Positions 7,220-13,406 of a stretch of DNA of 15,987 nt are shown piece after piece; within the stretch, counting starts at the first letter, position 1; each line of letters starts with the position of its first letter. The translations under genes were made by a program, and so were the position numbers. Where the stretch lies: positions 1 to 15,987 of the forward strand of contig CALBXV010000506.1 in the NCBI GenBank assembly GCA_937890045.1. Reading direction: 5' to 3'. The notes under the pieces are model-generated. The model saw only the letters and a list, made by a program, of their open reading frames with translations. It had not been told where the DNA came from and did not search any database. The stretch is from an uncultured archaeon. Its GTDB lineage: Archaea > Thermoproteota > Nitrososphaeria > Nitrososphaerales > CALBXV01.

Positions 7220-7750
7220 TTACTTTTTATATTTTATAAAAGATTCATTGTAGAAATAATTTTCTAACATAGGTAAATATATTAACCCCAATTCTTTCAT
7301 TTGACTTTTATAAAAATTTAACATATGCAATTTTTTCTTAACTTGATCAAGAGATAAATCTCTACCATAATTATCAAAACAATATAATTTATCAATGTTA
7401 TAAATTTCTTTCTTTACACACTCAAAAACTTGTTTATGATGTGGATGACGATATCCATTATCTCCAACTTCATTATGAGTTAAAACCATATCCCACTCTT
7501 TCTCTCTCAACAATGTATGTAACTTTTTTCTAATACCATCCTGATCTAAATCTACATTCCATTCATCATGAAAATCCCATATTTCATAATCTATACCTAA
7601 CTTATTCATTACACATTGAAATTCAAACTTTCTCACCTCATTATAACCATTAGTAACACAAACAACTTTCCAAGAATTATCTTCTGATAATAATTTACCT
7701 GCAAATATAGTTTCATCATCTGGGTGAGCAGTAATAACTAATTTATTCAT
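7220..7750 (-). CDS. PIG-L family zinc N-deacetylase
   Basis: This 176-residue protein belongs to the PIG-L/LmbE deacetylase family, which removes acetyl groups from N-acetylglucosamine-containing and other amidated substrates using a bound zinc. The signature AHPDDE is at residues 8-13 and the second metal/catalytic segment, YRHPHH, at 100-105. The length is short for the family but both catalytic segments are complete. The start was set at ATG 7750, overlapping the preceding stop by 8 bases, because it gives the usual short N-terminus (MNKLVITAHPDDE); an upstream in-frame ATG at 7774 would add a lysine-rich leader with no ribosome-binding site. Neighbours are an SGNH hydrolase and a methyltransferase, a combination found in glycan-decoration clusters. 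Deacetylation of an amino sugar on a lipid, glycan or sugar-nucleotide is the likely reaction; the exact substrate is unknown. Confidence 0.87.
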   Translation of the reverse strand: MNKLVITAHPDDETIFAGKLLSEDNSWKVVCVTNGYNEVRKFEFQCVMNKLGIDYEIWDFHDEWNVDLDQDGIRKKLHTLLREKEWDMVLTHNEVGDNGYRHPHHKQVFECVKKEIYNIDKLYCFDNYGRDLSLDQVKKKLHMLNFYKSQMKELGLIYLPMLENYFYNESFIKYKK

Positions 7751-8474
7751 TATATTTTTCTTTAAATTTTTCATATATAAAATTTTGTTGTCCTACAGTA
7801 GGATGAGTTAAATCTCTAGGTATCAAAGAGTCATCACTAGATTTATCATACTTCTTAAATATTTTACCTGTTAGATGGTAATAATTACATCCAATATCTT
7901 GAGATAATCCTTTAATAGCATTACTATAAGTTTGTTGTATAAGTTTACAATACTCGTCACTAGACAAAACTTCTTGAAAAAATTTATTAAATGATTTATC
8001 TCTTTCTTCCCAATTGTTTAATTGTAATATATTACCATTATGAAAAAATTCAAATCGAGGATGTGGGTATGTAAAATGAAAAATATTTTTAATTTTTAAT
8101 GTATCTTTCCAACCATACAATAATCTATAATCTGTTTGAATTCCAGATCCACCCTGAGATAAATTCCAAAATTTTCCACCAATATCTTTATTTAATTTAT
8201 ATGACCAAATATTTTCTAAATGGTGTCCTGTTCCCATAGTTACACTACACCCAAGAAAAACATTACCTTCATCTGTAGTGTTAAAATCATCAGGAGTTCT
8301 AAATCCATTATTATTAAATCTATATACTATAGGATTTTCAGTATAATATTTTATTGATTTACTATTAGGATATTTCTTACAATTTTCTTCAAATAATTTT
8401 GAAGAATCTCCTGGAGTCCAATCTAATACTTTATCTTTAGGATAAAATGAGTATTTGTAATTTATAGTTCTCAA
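7743..8474 (-). CDS. SGNH/GDSL-like hydrolase
   Basis: This is a 243-residue protein of the SGNH hydrolase type, acting as an esterase or O-acetyl-handling enzyme. The first block is VFLGCSVTMGTG, with nucleophile S77 numbered from the TTG start; it is preceded by the YRFNNNGFRTP segment that in many glycan-linked SGNH proteins comes just before block I. NLSQGGSG supplies the block II glycine. The final block is RDLTHPT with D221 and H224 as the other triad residues. A clear block III G-x-N-D is lacking; FTYPHPRFE takes its place, as in a phage/bacterial subfamily of unknown substrate. The TTG at 8474 is preferred over the TTG at 8492 because AAGGA lies 7 bases upstream and it forms a TTGA overlap with the stop of the methyltransferase gene. 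There is no signal peptide, so it probably acts in the cytoplasm. Confidence 0.72.
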   Translation of the reverse strand: MRTINYKYSFYPKDKVLDWTPGDSSKLFEENCKKYPNSKSIKYYTENPIVYRFNNNGFRTPDDFNTTDEGNVFLGCSVTMGTGHHLENIWSYKLNKDIGGKFWNLSQGGSGIQTDYRLLYGWKDTLKIKNIFHFTYPHPRFEFFHNGNILQLNNWEERDKSFNKFFQEVLSSDEYCKLIQQTYSNAIKGLSQDIGCNYYHLTGKIFKKYDKSSDDSLIPRDLTHPTVGQQNFIYEKFKEKYNE

Positions 8475-9052
8475 ATCAATTTCCTTAAACAAACAGTATG
8501 ATACATATTTGGCTCCATAGAAATATAAATAAATTCATAATTAAAATTAACACAAAATTCATTCACTGCCTTAATAACCCCATATGATTTATACTTCTCA
8601 CTAATATAATCTATCCATATATAATCGTGGAGTAATATATAACCACCCTCTTTAACTTTTTTATGTAAAATTTCTAATTCTAATTTAGTTGAGTCATAAC
8701 TATGATCAGAATCTATATACACCCAGTCAAAAAAGTCATCTTTAAAATTATTTAATACGTCCCATGAATATCCACATTCAACCAGTATCTCTTTGTTTTC
8801 TCTAAATCTATATGATAATTTATCCACCAACTCAGACTTAGATTCAATTAAATATAATTGTTTAGGGTCACTGCGAGTTAAAATTTCTTTTGAAAAATCC
8901 CCAACAGACACTCCAAGTTCTGCACAAATTGAATTTTTTGGTAATAAATCTAAAATATAAAATCTGTGAGGAATTACTTTACAATTTTGAAGATGTTTTT
9001 TATCTAATAACTTACTACCACTCCAAAATTTACCATCACTCATCTTATTCAT
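8471..9052 (-). CDS. Class I SAM-dependent methyltransferase (Methyltransf_24 type)
   Basis: This 193-residue protein has a Rossmann-fold methyltransferase core: AELGVSVGDFS (44-54) is the SAM-binding glycine loop, LYLIES (67-71) the acidic strand 2, DWVYIDSDHSYD (109-120) the strand-4 motif, and GGYILLHDY (136-144) the strand-5 region. IDSDHSYD followed by GGYILLHDY is typical of the Methyltransf_24 group, frequently found in sugar and natural-product clusters with O-methyltransferase activity. The acceptor cannot be told. The start ATG at 9052 is four bases after the stop of the FabZ-like gene; a second ATG three codons later is possible. The stop overlaps the TTG of the SGNH gene. It is not a DNA methyltransferase, since it has no [DNS]-P-P-[YF] motif. 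Confidence 0.83.
   Translation of the reverse strand: MNKMSDGKFWSGSKLLDKKHLQNCKVIPHRFYILDLLPKNSICAELGVSVGDFSKEILTRSDPKQLYLIESKSELVDKLSYRFRENKEILVECGYSWDVLNNFKDDFFDWVYIDSDHSYDSTKLELEILHKKVKEGGYILLHDYIWIDYISEKYKSYGVIKAVNEFCVNFNYEFIYISMEPNMYHTVCLRKLI
8482..8486 (-). promoter_or_regulatory. Ribosome-binding site deciding the SGNH hydrolase TTG start
   Basis: The reverse strand reads AAGGA followed after 7 bases by TTGA, in which the TTG at 8474 overlaps the TGA stop of the methyltransferase gene. The spacing is the same as for the sulfotransferase gene and favours this start over the TTG at 8492, which lies upstream of the site. Confidence 0.65.
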
Positions 9053-9056
9053 TTAT

Positions 9057-9428
9057 TTAACTCTTATCATCTTCTCTAACAGTAAATTTTAATTCTACAT
9101 AATTTTTACCATCAACTGTACCTACTCCACTAAGCTTATGAATCTTACCGATACTTTTCAATTTAACAACTTCAATTTTTAACTGGTCACCTGGAATTAT
9201 TTTTTCATAAAATCTCATATTATCAACCTTAGCTAAATATGTTACTGTCCCTAATAAAATATCTGCTACCTGTCCAATAACTTCTAAAATTATACTTCCA
9301 GGTAATATTGGTTCATTATCAATTATATGATCCCTAAAACACGGTTCATTTATTGTAACATTTTTTAATGCTATAATTTTATTGGAACTTTTATCTAATA
9401 CTCTATCTACTAATTTCATCTGATCCAT
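9057..9428 (-). CDS. FabZ-like hotdog-fold dehydratase
   Basis: This 123-residue single hotdog protein resembles FabZ, the (3R)-hydroxyacyl-ACP dehydratase. VDRVLD near the N-terminus, KNVTINEPCF (22-31), PILPG (40-44), ILEVIGQ (47-53), MRFYEKIIPGDQL (71-83) and the late VDGKNYVELKFTV follow the FabZ order. The catalytic pair is kept: H34 and E49. Their spacing is one residue longer than the G-H-F-P-x-x-P-I-M-P-G-x-L-I-x-E arrangement I recall, so the active-site loop is altered. The N-terminal helix of bacterial FabZ is also missing, since the protein opens almost directly at the V-D-R strand. It overlaps the 3' end of the carrier-protein-ligase-like gene by 26 bases; GGATAG precedes the ATG. 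A FabZ relative in a phage is unusual. It could handle an acyl or aminoacyl chain on a carrier protein, or alter host fatty acid synthesis. Confidence 0.8.
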   Translation of the reverse strand: MDQMKLVDRVLDKSSNKIIALKNVTINEPCFRDHIIDNEPILPGSIILEVIGQVADILLGTVTYLAKVDNMRFYEKIIPGDQLKIEVVKLKSIGKIHKLSGVGTVDGKNYVELKFTVREDDKS

Positions 9429-10815
9429 ATTTATCTATCCAATTAGAACCAACTTGCCCCATCTTTTTAACAACACTTATAGATTTCCAATTCCAACCAT
9501 CTATATAATTTACATCAGTAGTGTAACCGTTATTATAACTCCAATTATATGACGCTGATATAAAATCTTTAATAAATGTAGGATATTTTCTTGAACTACG
9601 ATATGATGGATGACACCACCAAGATCCCGAATATGTATAATTTTTTGGTAAAGTTATCTTAAAATTCCAATCTTCATGATCTCTAAGATAAAATGTATTT
9701 AAATAATACCAATCCCATTGTACTGCCATTCCATTATGAAATGCAATTTTTAAAATATGTCCTTCTTTTATTCTTCTCTCCGCGTCTTTCCATGTCCAAT
9801 TATAATTCCAATCAACTCCTTTTTCAAATTCCTCAAGTCCCCTTAATATTTCAACTTTACGTCTATCTAAAGAATCTAAATCAGTAATAACCTCAAACTC
9901 TATATCTTTAAAGTCTATATCAATCTCTTTAAAATTTTCCATTTTGCTTTCTGCAAACCAAAAACTTTTACTATATAATCTATACCACCCCTTTTCATTA
10001 TTTACAATTGACCTATATCTATTCTTTCTACTTTCTTTTAATTTAGGAATATCAAAATTTACATCTTCTCCCTTTTGACTTATTAATGCATAAATAAATC
10101 TTTCTAATCCCCAACCCCAACAACCTGAGGATACATCTTTTGTTTGTGAATTTTTTATATTAAACCTATCATGAAAAGCATTGCCAACAAAATTAAATGA
10201 TCCTACTGGTAAGTATTTATCTTTATTTGGAAAATATAACTTATATTCTATTTTAGACCCATGAACTCTTTGAGCTCGTTTTTTAACTTCAGATTTCGCA
10301 CCAAAAAAAGGATCATTTGCTGATTCGAATTTATAATCTAATTCTAAATAATCAAATATTTGTTTTACATAATTCACCGATTTTACAAAACAATCTTCTA
10401 CATAATTATAACTTCCTATATGTACAATCTCTTGACCAGTAAATTGTACTAATCTCGTCAAATCATTCAATTCACCTTCTTCAAATCTATTACATTTACC
10501 AGTCATCACATAAGTTTTATTTCCATCTACCACATCATTTGCATATAATGCATACAAATTATAACATACAGTTGGTGAATTCATTCCTATATCAGAACCA
10601 TCTAAATGTCTATGAATCATTTGAGCCTGATTAGAAAAAGAATCTAAATAATTACTTCTTTCTGCATTATCAGGAGATAATATAGAAGGTGTCCATAATT
10701 CTTCCCCATCAAAAATTTCCTCTACAAACTTTTTAGTTTTAATTTGAATTTCATTATATAACGCTACATACTTTCCCCCCAAAACAAAAAGTCCATTGCC
10801 TACCTGTTTAATCAT
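9403..10815 (-). CDS. Amino acid:carrier-protein ligase-like enzyme with GNAT-like domain
   Basis: This 470-residue two-part protein begins with a class II aminoacyl-tRNA-synthetase-type catalytic domain (about 1-290) related to atypical seryl-tRNA synthetase and the amino acid:[carrier protein] ligases, which load an amino acid on a phosphopantetheine arm instead of tRNA. Motif 2 is around TGKCNRFEEGE (105-115), motif 3 is WGLERFIYAL (235-244, R239), and the zinc ligands of that group are all present: C84 (SPTVCYN), E129 (FTGQEI) and C232 (SSGCWG). The 45- and 103-residue spacings equal those I recall for the Bradyrhizobium enzyme Bll0957. There is no tRNA-binding N-terminal arm. The rest (about 300-465) looks like a GNAT acyltransferase: the late DGWNWKSISVVKKMG matches the N-x-x-S-x-x-x-x-x-K-x-G end of that fold. 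The ATG forms an ATGA overlap with the zinc-ribbon gene. No carrier-protein gene is visible in the window. Confidence 0.78.
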   Translation of the reverse strand: MIKQVGNGLFVLGGKYVALYNEIQIKTKKFVEEIFDGEELWTPSILSPDNAERSNYLDSFSNQAQMIHRHLDGSDIGMNSPTVCYNLYALYANDVVDGNKTYVMTGKCNRFEEGELNDLTRLVQFTGQEIVHIGSYNYVEDCFVKSVNYVKQIFDYLELDYKFESANDPFFGAKSEVKKRAQRVHGSKIEYKLYFPNKDKYLPVGSFNFVGNAFHDRFNIKNSQTKDVSSGCWGWGLERFIYALISQKGEDVNFDIPKLKESRKNRYRSIVNNEKGWYRLYSKSFWFAESKMENFKEIDIDFKDIEFEVITDLDSLDRRKVEILRGLEEFEKGVDWNYNWTWKDAERRIKEGHILKIAFHNGMAVQWDWYYLNTFYLRDHEDWNFKITLPKNYTYSGSWWCHPSYRSSRKYPTFIKDFISASYNWSYNNGYTTDVNYIDGWNWKSISVVKKMGQVGSNWIDKYGSDEISR

Positions 10816-11060
10816 GTAGTCTCTAATCCACTACCTTCTAACAATGATTTTGGTACTTGTCCACAATTTCCACAACTATAAACCTGAATTGGCACTAGTC
10901 CTTCTTGACCTGTAGGTGATAAAATTGCAGAAACTTTTTTAATAACAAATGAAGTGATAAAAAGATAATTTCCACAATCATCACATTTTATAGTATCTGC
11001 TTTTGATAAATCTACAGTTTGTTTTGCTTTAGGTAGTGGTTTCATTGGTTTAGTACTCAT
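10812..11060 (-). CDS. Small zinc-ribbon protein
   Basis: This 82-residue protein has two cysteine pairs, CDDCG and SCGNCG, about 36 residues apart, which form a rubredoxin-like zinc ribbon. Its N-terminus is a basic, proline-rich leader (MSTKPMKPLPKAKQ). Small proteins of this layout recur in T4-like marine phages without assigned function; the fold suggests nucleic-acid or protein contact rather than catalysis. The start is the ATG at 11060, because an AAGGAG lies 8 bases upstream and the ATG forms an ATGA overlap with the stop of the PfkB-family gene; a longer frame from 11123 would run through the PfkB coding sequence with no ribosome-binding site. The stop overlaps the start of the carrier-protein-ligase-like gene in the same manner, so all three are coupled. 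I do not recognise a specific function. Confidence 0.72.
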   Translation of the reverse strand: MSTKPMKPLPKAKQTVDLSKADTIKCDDCGNYLFITSFVIKKVSAILSPTGQEGLVPIQVYSCGNCGQVPKSLLEGSGLETT

Positions 11061-11857
11061 TTTTCTAACTCCTTTAATGTAACTGTTGCAACACCATGTT
11101 TCTGTACCACCAATGTAGTACATTCTTGAGCAAATTTAATTGCTTCATATATATTATTTGAATCTAAATACCCTCTAACTAATCCTGCCAAAAATGTATC
11201 CCCCGCTCCACTCACATCCTTAACAGGAACTTTTTTAACTTGATATTCTAATCCTTTATATCTACAACCTTTACTACCTAAAGTAACAATAAGTTTATCT
11301 TTAAATTCATCATCAGATAATAATATATAATTTTTTATATATTCTAACTCATTTATCTTAATAAAATCTGCGTCTTTAATCCATTCACCAAGTTTCTTTT
11401 TAGTATCAATAAATACATTCTTATTATTCTCACAAATATGTTGAATATCTGATTCTTCTAAAAATCCTTTATTATAATCTGAAATAATAATAGCATCATA
11501 ATAATTTTCAGTATTTGAACCAAATCCAAATGGAGGACTTTCAAATTTATTCTTTGTAATACCTTTTAATAAAGTTTCTTCAACTCTTTCACAATAATCA
11601 TGCTCATCAACTCTTAATACCATTTGACCTGAACGGTTTTCTACATATCTTTTTTTAATAATACTATTTTTATTTGTTACGGTGTGGATGTACATATCTA
11701 ATGCCTCAACATTATCTGCAACATTTTTTGCCATACCACCATTTGATTCTTCGTGTGTTGGTTTAAAAACTGGTACTGGTGCTTCTGGACTTATTCTTTC
11801 TATATCTCCATAGATAAAAATATCCTTACAACAATCACCTATAACTAATATATTCAT
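11057..11857 (-). CDS. PfkB-family kinase, heptose-7-phosphate kinase-like (shortened)
   Basis: This 266-residue sugar kinase of the ribokinase/PfkB family is closest by motif to the kinase half of HldE (RfaE), which phosphorylates D-glycero-D-manno-heptose 7-phosphate for lipopolysaccharide core synthesis. IYGDIERISPEAPVPVFKP (15-33) is the characteristic HldE opening, followed by SNGGMAKNVADN (38-49), KKRYVENRSGQMVLRVDE (68-85), ISDYNKG (125-131) and the PfkB signature SGAGDTFLAGL (216-226) with catalytic D220. About 30 residues found in HldE between the N-V-A-x-N helix and the K-x-R-V segment (the G-x-D-x-A region) are absent here, without any frameshift, so the substrate lid may be altered. 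It lacks the nucleotidyltransferase half. AGGAG lies 5 bases before the ATG. It may act on a heptose or another sugar phosphate; heptose kinase activity is inferred from motifs only. Confidence 0.8.
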   Translation of the reverse strand: MNILVIGDCCKDIFIYGDIERISPEAPVPVFKPTHEESNGGMAKNVADNVEALDMYIHTVTNKNSIIKKRYVENRSGQMVLRVDEHDYCERVEETLLKGITKNKFESPPFGFGSNTENYYDAIIISDYNKGFLEESDIQHICENNKNVFIDTKKKLGEWIKDADFIKINELEYIKNYILLSDDEFKDKLIVTLGSKGCRYKGLEYQVKKVPVKDVSGAGDTFLAGLVRGYLDSNNIYEAIKFAQECTTLVVQKHGVATVTLKELEK

Positions 11858-11865
11858 AATAACTC

Positions 11866-12483
11866 CTAGATTATTTCATCAATTAATCCATACGTTAAAC
11901 AAGTTTCTGCATCCCATAACAAATCATGCTTTAATATCTCATTTATTTTTTTCATTGGAACTTTTGTATATTTCTTATATACATTTTTAATTGTACCCAT
12001 CATCAAATCTAAATTTTGTTTTTCATCTTGAAACTCTGAATATTTTCCCCAAAAGTTTGAAGATAATTGGTGAATTAACATATACGAATGTCTACTCATA
12101 AATCTTTTCGTACCAGCTATTGAAAGAAATGTTGCTGCACTTGCAGCAAATCCATCTACATAAGTATGAACTGGAACTTTACATCTCAGTATAGTATCCA
12201 TTGATGAAATACCAGATGTAATTGATCCTCCTCCAGAATTTATATATAAATGCATACCTGGCGGTTCAATATCTAAGTTATTAGCTAAACTAAAACTTTT
12301 AGATTGTAACTCTCCTACTTTCTTATTAAGTTCGACTGCACTATCCCTATTCACTCCAGCATAAAAATAAATTTTATTTTCATTTACAGCAATGTGTTTA
12401 TAATCCCCTTCACCACCACGTTTTTTACTTGGTTTTACTCGATCTTTATTTGGAATTTCTCCCCAATACTTTTCTTCTTTCAT
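11866..12483 (-). CDS. clpP: ClpP-like serine protease
   Basis: This 205-residue protein is of the ClpP/crotonase type and about the length of bacterial ClpP. The full catalytic triad can be placed: S115 in DGFAASAATFL, H138 in MLIHQLSS and D187 in KHDLLWDAETC; the 49-residue H-to-D spacing equals that of bacterial ClpP. INSGGGSIT (81-89) is the oxyanion-hole strand, and AETCLTYGLIDEII the standard C-terminal segment. The N-terminal 30 residues are basic and are not the ClpP axial-loop sequence, so partner choice may differ. No ClpX or ClpA is encoded here; it could work with host unfoldases, replace host ClpP subunits, or be an independent peptidase. It starts at ATG 12483 with AGGAG 5 bases upstream and an ATGA overlap with the clamp-loader gene, making it the first gene of the island. 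ClpP-like genes are known in several marine T4-like phages. Confidence 0.88.
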   Translation of the reverse strand: MKEEKYWGEIPNKDRVKPSKKRGGEGDYKHIAVNENKIYFYAGVNRDSAVELNKKVGELQSKSFSLANNLDIEPPGMHLYINSGGGSITSGISSMDTILRCKVPVHTYVDGFAASAATFLSIAGTKRFMSRHSYMLIHQLSSNFWGKYSEFQDEKQNLDLMMGTIKNVYKKYTKVPMKKINEILKHDLLWDAETCLTYGLIDEII

Positions 12484-13406
12484 CGTATCTCCTGTAATAT
12501 TTCAATTAACATTGCCATCGCATTTATTTCTTTATCAACTACTTGACTATCTGATTGTTCATATTTAGCTATTAATAAAATAATTTCGGCAATATGTCCA
12601 CTACCATAATTATCAACTTCATCATATAGTAATCTGAAAAAATCTGCAAAGTCTGTAACTTTTGCGTCCGCTAATATTTGTCTTATTTCACTAAATGTTT
12701 CTTTTTTAGATTTACTTGATTTTAAAACTTCTAATATTTGTAACTTATAATCATTTAAAATAACCTCTCTAGCATCCATCCGCAAAATACCATCTACAAC
12801 TTGTCTTTGTGATGTATTAATAACCTTTCTTATATCTGGATAAGCTCCATTAATAATTGTAGCTATATCATCCACTTCAAATTTTACATTCTCTTTAGTT
12901 AATATATCAGATAAATGTATTGCAACTTCTTTCTTTGAAGGTGGTACTATTTGAAATGATTGACAACGTGATTGTATGGGTTCAATAATTCTCTCTACAT
13001 AATTACAAGTCAATATAAATCTACAATGTCTACTAAAAGTTTCCATTAAATTACGAAGTGCAGCTTGAGCGTTCGGAGTAATGTAATCACACTCATCCAA
13101 GATGATAACTTTTAACGACTGAAATCCTAATGTAGACGCAAAACCTTTAACTTTATCTCTAACAGTATCTACACTATTTTCATCAGATGCATTTATATAC
13201 AAATATTCACATTCTATAGACTTTGTAATAATCTTTGAAAGCGTGGTCTTACCAGTACCTGCTCTACCATAAAATAATAAGTGTGGAGGATCATTAGTTT
13301 CTATAAAAATACTAACTTTAGATTTTAAATGTTCATTCCCAATATAAGTATCCAATGAAGTAGGTCTATATTTTTCATTCCAAATGCCGTGATGTTCTAT
13401 TCCCAA
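12480..13406 (-). CDS. 44: Clamp-loader ATPase, T4 gp44-like
   Basis: This 308-residue AAA+ ATPase is the large subunit of the phage clamp loader; it uses ATP to open the gp45-like clamp and place it at primer-template ends. It opens with WNEKYRPTSLD (9-19), the usual clamp-loader N-terminus. Walker A is GRAGTGKTT (47-55), Walker B VIILDECD (100-107), sensor 1 is around N135 in FILTCNY, and the S-R-C arginine-finger motif is at 146-148. The C-terminal collar domain follows. It is close to T4 gp44 (319 residues) in length. The start is TTG at 13406, 8 bases after AAGGGA and overlapping the stop of the methyltransferase gene. In T4 the small-subunit gene 62 follows directly; here a ClpP gene does, with an ATGA overlap. 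Confidence 0.95.
   Translation of the reverse strand: MGIEHHGIWNEKYRPTSLDTYIGNEHLKSKVSIFIETNDPPHLLFYGRAGTGKTTLSKIITKSIECEYLYINASDENSVDTVRDKVKGFASTLGFQSLKVIILDECDYITPNAQAALRNLMETFSRHCRFILTCNYVERIIEPIQSRCQSFQIVPPSKKEVAIHLSDILTKENVKFEVDDIATIINGAYPDIRKVINTSQRQVVDGILRMDAREVILNDYKLQILEVLKSSKSKKETFSEIRQILADAKVTDFADFFRLLYDEVDNYGSGHIAEIILLIAKYEQSDSQVVDKEINAMAMLIEILQEIR

Noticed and set aside
11061..11123. N-terminal extension of the zinc-ribbon protein to 11123
   Set aside because: The extra 21 residues are read from the PfkB coding end and lack a ribosome-binding site, whereas AAGGAG lies 8 bases before the ATG at 11060.
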